From positions 496,001 to 560,000 of the forward strand of contig NC_041010.1 in assembly GCF_004193775.1 (NCBI RefSeq): a stretch of 64,000 nucleotides of DNA. The letters run 5' to 3'. The notes below the pieces were generated by a model. It saw only the letters and a program-made list of their open reading frames with translations. It did not search any database and was not told the origin of the DNA. Each line of letters begins with the position of its first letter. Positions within the stretch are counted from its first letter, which is position 1. The DNA is from Glycine soja. Taxonomy: Eukaryota; Streptophyta; Magnoliopsida; Fabales; Fabaceae. Of the stretch, positions 11,364 to 25,100 are shown piece by piece. The translations under genes and the position numbers were made by a program.

Positions 11364-13266
11364 AACTGACCCAACAATCTTCACTAGATTGCACCTTCCA
11401 TTCGAAATCCAGAGCAGAGGCCACGGTAAGAATAAAGCTTAAAATTAGTTTAAGTGCTCAAAATAAAGCAGATAAGGAACTGAGACATTTCATCAAACAC
11501 ATTGGACGCAACTTAAATTCGCACAACCAACTGCCACATAACATATCTAACAGTATTTTCACCACAAATAGGCCCCTCAAAACAGTGTGAAAAGTAAAAA
11601 CAGGTATCAAACACAATCTGATGCTACTTCAACCACTGAGCATGATATGAGGAAAAAAGAAAAAGAGTTACTGTTTTGAGGATTTAGTTAGTTGCTGCCC
11701 CAAAATTTTGCTCAGAAGAAGAATCTGAACTTTGTCCTGTTCATGACTGCATCTCCGTCTATGCCTCCATGGAAGCTGCTCCCGAGCTCGTTAACGTTTA
11801 CAAAGGGTGGCTCTGATTAATGGGCCTCTCTGGGCTATTAGGTTAAAAACGGGCTTGAATTTAGACTTTTTAGCCCAACAATTATTTTCTTACTTACTTG
11901 GCTTTCTTTATTTATTTTTTGTTACACTTGACTTTCTTTATTTGTTATTTTCGGCTTGGAAAAACATTAGACATGTTAGTCAATTTTCTATATTCTATAG
12001 ATTTGTGTTTAGACTTTTATGCCTTGAATACCTTCTTTTTCTTTCATGTATTATCGTTTAAAAACAATCATATTTGAGATATAGTGAATGTTAAATGTAG
12101 TTACCTCTCTTAATAAAAAAATTAAATCTTGTTTTATCACATTTGGAGAAACTAACTTATTCCTGTTATATTGACACCATTCTTTTTTATTCATCGTTTG
12201 GTAAATAAATAGTCCCTTTCTACAACTATAAGCGGTGTACAGCCTTATTTTTTTTATCATTCAAACAAAATCAATTATCATTAATATGGGTACAAGAAAT
12301 ACCCTTCACTGTTACAAAATCAACCAAATCAGAATAAAACAATATTTATCACTTTAGAAGCCGACCTTCATAATGCCTTCATTGAATCAGAATCTTCAGA
12401 AGCTGTAAATCTTGTCAATGGAGGTAAAAAAAAACCACCTAAGACATCATTTGATTAAATTAACCGGTTTCCAAGGGGGCAAAAATGTGGGTGTACTTCC
12501 TACCGGAAAAAAAATAAAAATCGGAGGTACACGTAATATGTACGAGCATTGAAAGTTTCAGTAAAAAAATAAGAGCATTGAAACTGAATTCATGAGTCAA
12601 GGAAAAACGGTTCCAATCTCGTTTAAATCTGAGCACACGCCCAAACTATATGTCTAATGATTGCTAAATAAAAAACTAATTAATTATAAACATTTTTTTT
12701 TTGGTAAGGGAAAAAAATAAAAATAAAAAACTGTAACTTGCTTTGCTGTATTAATTTCAATATACTTTAATTAATATAAAAATTCACAAATAGTTAACTC
12801 TCCACATTTTTTTTCTTCTCAATTTCAATATAAATGGCATTTTTCTTTTTTCTTTTGATAGAAGCAAGTCTCTAGTAGGTTTTTTTTTTTTGAAAAAAGT
12901 TTCTAGTAGATAACATCATTTCCTTACACAAACATTTTCAATTAAAAAATTATTAAAATATAACTTAATGTGGAGGCAACCGCGACTAATGTTCAAGACC
13001 AAAAATGTGGAGACATTCTCGGGAACTCAGGAAAACAAGTATTACTTTGAACTCTAAAACAAAACTTGGTGGTGAACTGCTAAGATAGATATCCAAACAG
13101 ACTTGTCAACAAAATTGGGCAAATTTGAGATGTTAAGTGTAGCTTCCAATCGAAAAACCTCAGTTATGCCCAGAAACACTATGATAGCTTGATCTTCTTT
13201 CAAGGTCCTTCATTGTTATTCAGAGCTTGCAATAATTTCAACTGAATTAACTGTCTTCCATTGTCA
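11364..13266. other. Intergenic: L4 5' region and mL46 3' flank
   Basis: Bases 11364-11800 probably contain the L4 5' UTR and promoter. From 11800 to 13080 the sequence is AT-rich with no supported gene. Bases 13080-13266 are probably the mL46 3' UTR. Confidence 0.6.
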
Positions 13267-15780
13267 TCAGCTAATGATCATCTTGTTCAAAAACTCAGCT
13301 TGCTCGGGAAAATACTCCATCAATTCATCCTTTGTCACCCAGACATGATCCTCACATTTTCCAATGTTGAATTTGTTTTTAGCAATAACTTGAGACTTGA
13401 AGAAGAATCTCTGGCAGAAGATTTCAGCAAAGAGAAAGAATAAGCAAGTACAATAAATTTTCACATGAAGAGGCAAGTATAACATATTGAAAGATGCCAA
13501 CCTTCCATTAATAGACCAGAAGTACCACAAAGTTCCTATAAAATATACCTTAAAAGATGTGGATCTAGACTGGTCTTCTGTAGGCTGAACAACCGTATGG
13601 GCCATTGGAGCATTTCCAACAAAATATGTATTAGAAAGATCTCCTAAGACTGACTTCAATGCAGACTCTGCACACTGCAAAATTTCAAAAGTTAACAGGG
13701 AAAAGAAGAAAAAGAAATAAGAAGAGGAAATCCATATAATAATGTTAAAACTTAACCTTGCGCATGTTGTCCTCGGATTCATAAACTTTCTCAGGAAAAT
13801 GCCACACAGGCTTCCCGCTTGGAGCACCATATGCAATACCATAGAGGAGAAGGTATAGTCTTCTATCAAGAGCTCTTTGTAATGACCTAAGTATACAAGT
13901 AATAACAAGAGAATACTTCATTGGAGAAATCACAAGTATTGACATGATGGTTGCTCTTGTATAGAATTCATTTTCCTTCATAAATTCCAAAAATTGAAAT
14001 AAAACATTTTCTTACTGTAAATTACACATGTGGTCAGTCTACTCAAATTGTTTACCTTCGATCATTGTTTTTGTCAGCTTCAGTGACTCGTGGTGCTGGC
14101 ACATAGTCAATCTGATAATCACCTTTCCCCCTGGAAGTAATATAATTTTCATGAGAATATATGAAAAGAAGGAACTATCTGTATTGCTAGCTGTGTATCA
14201 ATGCATGCATGTGGAAAACGAGAATCAGAGAAAGAGGCAAAAAGAATATGAAACATTTTTGTCATTGCATCATAATCACAGCCAGTGAGTCAGATCTAGC
14301 AAAACAAGTTAAATAATTGTTAATCATATCATTAACTTTATAGGGTTTGTTGAGATCCTACATCAACTAAAGATATGGCCAATGTAGTCATTATAAGGCT
14401 TGGGCAATCCTCACCTAACAAGCTAGTTTTGTGAGATTGCGTTAGGCGCCTTAAGCCAAATTTTGTGAGATTGAGTTACGCACTTAATCGAAATTTAAGA
14501 ATACTAATACTAGATCATAACTCTAATTAAATAAGGAAACAAATCATCAAATATAAATAAATATGGAGACAATCCTAACTCCTACGAGAGACTAGATTAC
14601 AATAAAATATAATCAAGATATCACTAGATACTTTTTCATTTATTCTAACAAATAGTTTTTGACTTTTGTTTAGTTGTCTATTGTCTTTTTATTCCCCTCT
14701 TATGTATAATAGTTTTGATATTTTGCTGGTCTTGAGGAAGAAGGAAATATTTTTTTACACAGTATAGCAAACTAGCAATACGCTCAATGATTCTTTCCCA
14801 TTTTCTATGGAATAAATAGATAAATGCCTTCCTTACAGCCATTTGAGAGAATTCACATAAAATAGAACTTTAACAGAGAAAACAATTATGTTGGTTATAT
14901 AACTATCATCTTTTACTATTCAAGTATTTATCTTTTCAAGTCTCATGAAACTTATAAATATATTTGTTGTATATACAATATTAAAGTCCCATCTAATGAT
15001 CTCTCTCTTTTAAATTAAGTTTAAATAACCAAAAAATTAAAACTATAGACATAATCTTGTCACTTTATACCTTGCATCAGATTTGTCTAGAAATTCATCA
15101 GGATATCTGCGTTGATATTGTTGTCGCCATCGAAACCTAACCATTCAAACCCCAGGAAAAAAATAGAAAAAAAGATACAGTTAGTATAGCAATCACTGCT
15201 AAAACAGGTTCTTCAAGTTTACCAAGCAAACCACAACAAAGTCATTCAACCAAGAAATATTAATAGCAACTCCTCGTGTTTGAAGCCATAACCTCATTTT
15301 TTCCATCTTTAAAATTAGAAGAGGAAGAACTCAAGAAAATGCTGATAATATTACATATTACTTATTTTTTTATTTCATATAATTTGAGCAAACTTCAGCT
15401 TGACATGACATCATTTCCTTCCCTACGGTCCTCCAACAGCAGCACACCTTTTTTTCTTGAAAAGTGGATTAATATATTCTACAACTACATAGGATTAATA
15501 TCTTCTATGACAGTATGACTACAAATCCAAGACTAAATAAAGGCCAAATACCCAATTCATTATATCTTAGGTATATTTTTTTTTATCCAAGCAGAGCATA
15601 ATATCAAAGTCAATGAAACCAGAGAGAAAGTTACGAGAATTCTTGAAATGCATAGACTACAGGGTCAATTTTGGGAATGACCACTGGCAGTCTCTCAAAG
15701 AGCACAGAAGCAACAAGGTTCTCAGAGCTTGTGCTGAACCCTCGCTTTGTCAAGAGAGGTCGAACCAATGACATCTTCAT
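13267..15780 (-). CDS. Mitochondrial ribosomal protein mL46 (Nudix-related)
   Basis: Encodes a protein of about 228 residues of the mitochondrial large-subunit L46 family, which has a Nudix-like fold without expected hydrolase function. Coding exons in order of transcription are 15780-15635, 15136-15071, 14130-14056, 13886-13757, 13674-13549 and 13410-13267. All have GT-AG borders and matching phases. The N-terminus (MKMSLVRPLLTKRGFSTSS) is a plausible mitochondrial presequence. It is followed by LVASVLFERLPVVIPKIDPV, then FRWRQQYQRRYPDEF, YLLLYGIAYGAPSGKPVWHF, SVLGDLSNTYFVGNAPMAH, and a C-terminal KCEDHVWVTKDELMEYFP block ending NKMIIS. The first ATG (15780) lies directly after an acceptor (CAG at 15784-15782 on the minus strand), so the 5' UTR is interrupted. 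A second in-frame ATG follows two codons later. It resembles Arabidopsis DECOY/L46 from memory. It is co-oriented with the upstream-numbered L4 gene, 1.9 kb away. Confidence 0.92.
14348..14500 (+). mobile_element. Solo or truncated LTR related to the TRIM at 7.1-7.4 kb
   Basis: Starts TGTTGAGATCCTACATCAAC and continues AAAGATATGGCC, then TTATAAGGCTTGGGCAATCC and CTCACC. This parallels the two TRIM LTRs in the L4 gene (ATAGATATGG, ATAAGG.TTGGG.AATCCTCAC). It sits in intron 3 (15070-14131) of mL46 but in the opposite orientation to that gene. Neither a primer-binding site nor a second LTR is visible next to it. Confidence 0.6.
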
Positions 15781-16560
15781 CCTGGATGTATGCAGAACCA
15801 TTAGATGCACAAAAAGAATCAAAACAAATAAATGAACAAATGGAGAGGGAAAATATTTTCTATTATCAATTTCATTATTACTGTTTCTTATAGATGCCTT
15901 TACAGCTTGTTCCCAGTGCAATCAACACAAAAATAATATTTCTCAGCTGCTGCTGCTATTCACAACAAAATAGCACATGGTTTATGGTTTCAAAAAATTG
16001 GCATCTTTTACTCTAATGTCACATATCAGTACTAACAATTAACATTTGTCAAATTTGCCACTAACAAAAAACTAACAATTAACAACTAACATTTGCCGAT
16101 AAAACACAAAAATCAGTACTGAAATTTCAAAACAAAATCTCAGTAAAGACAGCACTAACTAGTAACAACATAAGCTTGAAATTCTCTTGATTTCATGTTA
16201 TATCTAAACCCGACAGTGATTTAAAAATAGAAGAAATAAATATCTAAGAAAACAATTTGGTAACTTAAACTGTCCCAGACGCAACATAAATTGAGAAGTT
16301 TCCAACGCAAATAATGAATTCGATGCAACTCTGTTTGACTTCTGTAATGGCGTTGGGGATTTCCTTTGGATCAGAAAGGGGGATACAAAGCAGAGATAAA
16401 AGCAATAGCAATGCCCAAATAGAGAAAGAAAAGAGCTTTCTTACGTTAAGCAAAGAATGGAAGCGTATCAGCCCGCAATATCATTCCATTCTTCGGGACA
16501 ATATGAGATAGCTGTTGCAGCAATGGCAACTGGAGAAGTGAACAAGGGTTTTGGAAGTAG
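15781..16560 (-). other. Probable 5' UTR intron and first exon of mL46
   Basis: On the minus strand an acceptor CAG precedes the start codon by one base (exon start 15781). A good donor, AAC|GTAAGA, occurs with its last exonic base at 16445. This gives a putative 5' UTR intron 16444-15782 and a first, untranslated exon from about 16560 to 16445. Inferred from splice consensus only. Confidence 0.5.
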
Positions 16561-19100
16561 GAGAGAGAGAGGGGGGCAAAAGCAAAAAACATCAAGGATT
16601 AAACGATGACGTTTACAACTCACTTAATATTTTTTTAATAAATAACGTTTAATTATATTAAAATTCATAAAATCATTTTATTCCTGTTTAAAAAATTATT
16701 TACACATGTGAATTTTTATATAATTTTTTTAAAACAATAATATAAAAAATTATATTTTAATATATGTATATATATATATATATAAAAGAATTTATCTCAT
16801 CATTTTATTCTTAATTATAAATTTAAGTATATATTTAAAAACAACTAACGAGTGAGTGAAAGATAAATTCGTAAATTAAAATCATTTTACTAAATATTTT
16901 AATTAAAAATATATTGTAAAACATTTTAACGAATATTATATAGCTATATATTTTAAAATAAGAGGAAAGAAGCATTAGGACCATAGAAGAAGATTAGCAA
17001 CATGGCTTCTCAAATAAATTTGTCTGTCCATCATTTTCTTTATTAGCAATTAATACAAATAAAAGGAGATTAACAATTTGATTCAAACATTTTTTCGTCT
17101 TAGGATGCATAAGGATGAGGACCATAAAAGAATCTCTTTTGCACCATGCTACTACTTCTACACAAAAAAATCTCTTCTAAAGGATAACAAATCCCTTTTA
17201 CGCTCTCATTGTAGTCTATGAACAAATCAAACTTTTTTTTAGAACCTTCTTATAAAAATAGACATGGTTTTATAAAGGGCACAGACGATAGTTTAATAAA
17301 ACGGTTTTATCAATAGCTTTTGAAGGACAATTTTCGAAAAAACTAGTAATTCAATGCCTGTTAATAAAAGTAAATAGAAAGAGATGAACACAATAGATTT
17401 ACATGGGTTGGTCTCAATCCCTAAAATTATATCTAATTTTTAATAACTCACTAAGTTTAACTATCTTTAAAGATACAATTATTTTTTTATAAATTATTCT
17501 TAACTTTTATCTAACTAATTTTTATACTAGTCTTTTCGAGTTAATAATTCAAGTGTTCTTTACTACAAAATCATTTTTAACTTCAATAAAACAAAAGATT
17601 TATTAAAAGTAGGATTCGCATGTGACTATAGTTGTCATCTTACAAATGTGCATACAAATGAAGCAAATAATCACTATTCACAAAATTTAGAAGGTGTTCT
17701 AAGAGGTTAAAAAAGCTTATAAAAACTCGTACAAAGAGAGTTGAAATGCTTGTAAATGTGGATGTTTCGGGTCTCTAACTTCAGGACTTTAAAACTTATT
17801 CTATTTACAAATGAGGAAGTAATTGTTGTTTCTAAAGGACTTTATTTTTTTTCATATGCTTATCATTTGTTGATGAGACATTTATTGAAACATTAAATGC
17901 ATGTCATCGACATGTTAAAGTATATTGATAATCACTTTGCTCGTTTTTCTTGATAATCATTCCAAATCTCACATCAATGGTTAAATCATCTTTTGTATAG
18001 TCAAGTACTCCAAAACTTGAACACATCTTTGATAAAGTTGGTAGTATTATCTTTGTTTGATTTTTCTTTTTTTTTTTCTTTGCTTTTTGATAGATTCTAT
18101 GAAAAATAAGATTCTCTGCACAAAGGATCAATTGAACATAGAATTAATCATGATCATACATACTACAAAATCGATGCTTGTAATTAACAATCATATGATG
18201 GATCATTACAGACGCAACATTACTTTCGTATGCATTCAATAAATCACACTTTTTAAAACTTAATATTTATTTATCTAAATAATTGATAATCCCTGATTCA
18301 TCTTATGAATTAACATTTTTATTAGCCCTTCGAAAAGAAATACCAAAAAGAGGTTTAGGGGAAACGAACAAAGGACGGTCAATTAATTAAGCTTTACTAA
18401 AAAAAATATTAAACCCTAAAATCAATTCCTATAAATGTTTAACAAATAAATCACAAAATAATTTATATTCTAAAATAATATTACATGCAACCCCTTATAT
18501 TCTAAACAATATTTATACTTTTTATAAATTATTTATTATTTTAATTCTTTTAATGAATACATAACATACAATTTTTTTATAATGTAATTTTTCTGTATTA
18601 TTATATTATTATGTATTCAATTACTTTTAATGAAAGGGCATATTTAATTAAAGATCACAAAAAATAGGTAGTGCTGAAACAATATTGATACTTGCGAGCA
18701 ATATTGAAACTTGCAGCCAAATTAATTATCATTTGATATCGAAGTATAAATTGTTAGGGATGGGATGGGTTATGAATCTCCACCATAATTCATACACAGA
18801 TCTCATAAACAATACTTGATGCAGAAGTAATAAAAATAATAATAAAAAAAAAGCACTAAAGCATCAAAAACTTTAAATTTATGGAATTTTATTTATTCAT
18901 AACTCCTTCAACTAGATGATCCACACAAAGGACCGTCTAAAAAGCTAGCAAGGGATACACCTGCGTACTATATTATAGTATAGCAATCTAGGATTTCTTA
19001 GAATGCATATTAATTAATATTAATAATTGTAAGGTTTTAATAAGTGACAGCACGAGTTTATGAATCTATTATCAGCAGCCCACAAACGAGGGATAATTTT
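16561..19100. other. AT-rich intergenic region between mL46 and SBH1
   Basis: No gene is supported. It contains a TA dinucleotide tract at about 16767-16784 and long A/T-rich stretches. The last about 100-250 bases are the likely 3' UTR of the minus-strand homeobox gene. Confidence 0.6.
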
Positions 19101-22100
19101 CTAGAGCATGGGATGGGAAAGATCCATGGGAAATGGATTGCCTAGAACATTATCCATGTAATAGTGTGGATGGCTTGGATCCATCACCACAAACTGCATG
19201 TCCTCTGAAGGCTTCCAGTGCCGTTTCCTTTGATTAATAAACCAGTTGTTGATTTGCTTCTGATCCAGACCTGTCGACTCTGCAAGAGCCAGCTTCTGGG
19301 ATTCCTGTTATTCAATCAAAATACCATGTAAATTATGAAATACTCTATGAAATTAGTTAACATTCACAACTCATTTGAGAACGAGACTATGCATTTTTTT
19401 TTATTATTGGAACGAGACTTACATATAGTAAAACACAAGAATTTCTATTAAAAATTATTCAAGAGTACTAAAAAGTGTATTCCTATAGTATTCCACTTAT
19501 TAGTGATATTATAGCATAAGTTTAACTATTAATTTTTGGTCTCTATATTTCTATTTGGCCGTGTTTGTTTCGAAGAGAAATATGTTTGGAGAGAAATTTT
19601 GTATTTTATTCCATGGGACCTACATATCTTACACTCAATTTCAATTCAAAAATTATCTTTTATTTTTCTTTTCTCTATTTCTCTCTAAACCAAACACATT
19701 CTTATTGTATCAATAGTCTACTAGGACCTTTAACTTTAGTCACAATAATAATAATAATACCACTGAAAAACTTTATTTGCGTTGTACAACCTCCAGAAAT
19801 TTTCTCACATTTGTTAAACTGCCAGAAATGCCGATCCCAGCTAGTGGGATAAGGCGTTGTTGTTGTTAAACTGCCAGAAATCCTACTGTGGAAGAAATTT
19901 CTACCAGTTTAACCACAGCCAAAAAAAAATTCAGTGGTTTTAATAGCAACGTATGGTGTTGTTGGCAAAAGGCCGAAACACATTCATTTTGCTCATCCGA
20001 GGACTAAAACAAACAATTTTTTACATACGAAATCAAAACAAATATATGAACCAAATTAATAATTAAACCAAAAAAGTAAACGCTCCTAAAATTTAATTAG
20101 CCATTTATCAAAACATTAGGAAAGGAGCGAGTAATAGATTAAACATACGGATGGGTAAGGCCATTTGTAATGTCTGTTCCACCATTCAAGTAATTGTTGC
20201 CTTGCTTCTTTAGGTAGCTTTCCTTTCTTCCTCTTCTTCATGAATTCTTGCTTCAGACTGCCCAAGTATCCGCTATACTTGCGCAAAAGCTGACCCTTTA
20301 AATCCCTGTCCTCTGCCTGGGGATCTATCATGTTGTGTAGATCAACATCCTCTTCAGACGATCCATTCCTATCACCACCCTCATTGCTAGCTGATCATCA
20401 TATGAATCGATTCAATTTATGATAACATTAATTGGATACTAAAAGGATTATATAGTAAGTAAAAGGATAAACATGTTGTGATATGATTGACAAATAATTA
20501 TTCTACTTAAACATGTAATCAAATACTAGTTTTAATCTTCATATCCATGGATATAAAATAACATCTATTAAAACCTTAAAGGGATTTGAATAAGGTCAGC
20601 ATTTGGCTGGAGATACTCAAGTTCAACCAAAATAGATCAAATTAAACAATTGCGAGCAGTAAATAACAATTCAGTGAACTCTTAAATCAATTTAAAATCC
20701 GGGTCACTATATTGTTAAAGAGAAATCTTGGTAGCACACCACGATGAATGATTAATTTAATATTATATATTATAAATCAATATAATCTTAATATTTAGCA
20801 AAAAAAATATAAAATAGAGATAAATGAGTTGCTTTTTTCACTGAATATATAGTAAAGAAAACCTACCAAGAGAACATTGTAGGAGGATTTAAAATGATCT
20901 GAGAAAAGAATAACTGCAAGTACAACTTGCAATCATTAGAAAATAATTGATTTCACCCCATGAAAGTTTGCACTTGAATTGGTGCATAGGATAAAGAGCC
21001 GGGCGCCAATGTGAAGCATTATTCCATTCCATGGATCAAAACTCAGATAATGGACGCTCCCTTTTTCTTCAGTCCCGACAAAGTTAGGGACGAAAAAGTA
21101 TACTCCTCGTGAATGTATACTTCTCCAATATGTAACTTATGAAGTGCCTTTTACCATCATAAATAAATAAATTATGAAGTGCTACTTTATCGACATGCAT
21201 ACATGGACGGATAGACCCTAGCTAGTAAAGCCATATAGAACCTTATTCCTATGCAGAAATTAAAACCAAGGGAAGCCAAAAATTGTAACGAAGAAAAGAG
21301 ACCTAAGAATAGCTTATACCTAACTTTAAAAAAATAATAAGAATAGCTTATACCTCACACATAATCAAAGGCTTCCAAAACTCTCATGATCGTTATTTAT
21401 TTAATAGATAATGTATTGTCAATATGTGGTAGAAAAATTTAGACTACAATTAACATCAATAGAGTGATTGATTTCCATTAAAAACATATGCACAGAGGAA
21501 AAAGAAATACTAAGGGAGATTTTTTTTGGGTATAATATACCAAGGGAGATATACACCACCCTGAACAGTCTTTTTGGGCAAAACGACACATTACACAATA
21601 GATACAAAGGAGACTTCCAAAATTGAAAAACCAACACATTAAGGGGAACAAGAATTAAATCTTGTAATCTTTAAATCAATAAGTGGAAGGAAAGTCACAT
21701 CATTTGGCCCATACATATACATAGTTGGAAGCTAGAAAACAGTGATTCACTAAAACTGGGTCATGATTATATACTACTCATATCCAGAGCAACATGAAAT
21801 AAGCTTTTACTCATTTTCATTTATAATTATTAGCATAACAGCAGTAAAGTTTGACTGACATTGATGATTGTCATTCAATTGTAGATTTCATGGAACAATC
21901 AGTATTGTGTTGATAAAACAGTGTGTGTATCCATTTCCAGTTTAATACATGCAAAGAAATTAAATCAGTAGCACACTATGGTCATAATTCTAATAACAAG
22001 TATGACAAATGCATCCGCACTTATAGTTACAGAGACAAGCGCTTTCTGAAAAAAGACAATCAATACGCATAGTCACACTTTTGAAATTACACAAATATTC

Positions 22101-25100
22101 TATTAGTAGTCCAATTACAGAGAATGATGAACACAAAAGTTACAGAAAACAAATAGGGCGACACGACTGAATTGAATTTATCATTGCTGTTGAGGACCAA
22201 CTATCCTACCAGCTTAAACTCTTTAAAACTAACTAAACACTTTAAGAAAAAGCACAAAGGCTTGATACGAAACGATGCATATACTTGCTGATAAAAAAAT
22301 AAAAAAAACGAAACGATGCATATACACACTCCTTGGGGTGTTCAATTTCTACTTTTAAAGAACTGGGGACAGGGAGGATCAAAATTCCGCTTACCACCAA
22401 TCAATCGTAAAAGGTTCTTGTAACACAAAGACCTATTATCATAATAAATAATAATTTAAGTTAGTAAGTGGTAACTCATGAATCATGTTAATTCCCTCTC
22501 GCAAAAGCCCGGCCATTTGTGCTAAGTAATTTGTGCAAAGTGAAATCTAGATATTGATTACCATATCATATCTTTAACAAATGATAAAAAGAAAACTGTT
22601 TTTTTTTACAACAAAAAATATCATATCATAAACAACTATAACCGCATCATTTAGATAACAGCATCATTTGGAATTGGGATAATGAGAGAAAACACAAATG
22701 TAAAAGACAAGAAAAAAAAAAAAGAGAAAAAATATTTTTTTCTTCTATTGTTTGAATGGGGGAAAAATAAAGGAGACAAAAGTAAGAAAATCTAATCATG
22801 TTAAATAACATTTAAACCCTATTACCAATTTAACAAAATATAAAGTAAATAGCCCCTTTAATCCTTTAACTTCCCATCAACTTTAGATTATTTCTTATAC
22901 AAAAAAGTAAATAGAGTAAATAACCCTCTCAAGTCCATAAACTATCAAAAAGTCATTCAGCTAGTCTCTTATAGTTTTAGGACTAAAAAAATGAGTTTCT
23001 ACATAAAAGGACTAATTTGAAGTTAACCGAAAGTTATAGGACTAAAATGGATGCTTTCCCAAAACTTAATTATAATAAGGGTATTTGTCATTTGATTAAT
23101 TTTCTCTCCTGATCAGAGTAGAAAATCTTTTCCACGAGTTCTACTCTCAATCGTTTTTATCCCATATGTTTTCTCACCATTCCCAACAATGAAAAGCATG
23201 CATCTCGCCAAAAGAGGTTTTTGTAGTTATCTTTTCCTTTTCCAAATGATACTAAGTTGAATTGAGTGAATAAATGATTTAGCAAATTCATTTATTGATC
23301 CATACATCAAAATGACAACGACGAGAAAAATACATATCAAACTTAATACCCTTCATTTTCTTTTTATCCAATATAAAATACAAATTAAAAAATAAAATTA
23401 TTAACCATTTATATTAAAACTGTTTTGCCAACCATTATGGTTTAAGATCGAACTTAAAAATAAAAATTGTTAGAAAATAAAATTTTAATATTAATGATAC
23501 GTCTCCCCTTCTGTACCAAAAAATACAAATATATTTTCGAACAATTTTCACTAAAAGCCTAATATTCATTAACCATTGCCCTACGAATACAAACTTGATA
23601 TTAATTTTTTCAACCTCTTCCACTGTTAAGATGTATATATGATAGTATTTAAAACTTAGGTAGAGACAAGGGTATAAGTAAAAATACTGGATTTCTAAAG
23701 TGATAGATAAATATGAATAAAAGGCTTCCGCTAGTAATATATAAAATTGCAAGAACTATGGTAGTATGTTTTTTAGTTCTTAAAAATTCACTCTGGAAAA
23801 TTTAAAAATTCACCACTTATCCCCAAAGAACTTCAACTCTTTTCTGCCACTTTTTCGTCTGCATATTACATTTCCAATGAGAGTATCTAGCCTTACCACT
23901 CCTGGGAACAACCACTGCAGAAGAAACCCTAATTCCTAGGTTATTTACCAGACCTAAATTCACCAGCAAGCTGCATTCGGCACATTCATCCATCTCTGTA
24001 TTCATTTCAAGGAGAACCTTTAACAATATAAAGGAAGCAAAACCAGCCAAACCTGAGAATCCCGGTAAAATTCAAACATTGGCAAAATTAGATAGACAAG
24101 AATGTGACTAAAGTCTTATATTTCCCAAAAAAAAAACAGCTGGATATATGTCAATATCATGCACACGCAAAATGACGAATTAGCAAGATACCAAAACAGT
24201 TCATTCAACGCACTAACACCGAGAAGAGGATGCAGGTATGTACCATACCACCATCTACACTTTGACGGACAAAGCCACGCTTTGAACAAGGTCACCCATT
24301 GCTGGTATTTGAAACCCTCACATACAACGACTAGTATCTACCAGAATAAAATATATCGTTCGATAGAGAGCGTACAGCCCAATGATAGATAAAGATTTTT
24401 AAAGTTAAAAAGAAAAAGTGCTGCTTCATCAACTTTAAGCACCTTTCAATTCTAACAAAACCACACTTCCTTGAAACATCGGTATGCATGGCTAGTCAAT
24501 TAGTCAAACATCAAATACCAAATTAACGTTAGTAAAAAAGCTTAGACACAGTTTCTTGGTCGTGGTTATTATTTTCCAATTAGAATTGGAAGTTTGATCA
24601 CGGCATAATCCTTTAATGAAACTTCAAATTCTGATACGAGAACAAAACCAATACACCCAAAAAATTATTGCTTTTTCCTGTATACTTTTTAGATATGCAG
24701 AATATTTGAGAAGATAGAATATAGAGAGAGGGAGAGGGTCATCACCAAAGTCGGAGGAAGAAATTGTAAGATTTTTGAACTGGCACTCGATCCTTTGAAG
24801 GAAGAGCATGGCTTCCTTTAAGGGTTTGGAGAGTTCTTGCTCATACTTTGTGAGCATCTCACAGTAAGCCTCCATGAACTGATCCAAAGCTGGATCTTCA
24901 CCTATGCAGCTTGATCCAGCTGCTGCATCACCACCAGCCATTGTCGCTGCAGAAGCACATGCTTCTTCTAACCTTGCCACCACTTCAGGCGGGGCCCCAA
25001 CCTGCAAAGGAACGTGTGAAAACTGAAAACCATGTATCACCAAAAAAACACATGATATAATTAATATTACCATGAAGCAAATAACAGTCTTTATCACTTC

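Noticed and set aside
13267..13908. 213-codon minus-strand open frame
   Set aside because: Reads through two introns and an out-of-frame exon of mL46; only its last parts are real exons (13674-13549 and 13410-13267).
23817..24050. Minus-strand frame of 77 codons in SBH1 intron 2 (contains [18 protein letters not shown])
   Set aside because: No splice context and no recognised family; too short to call, so described only within the intron entry.
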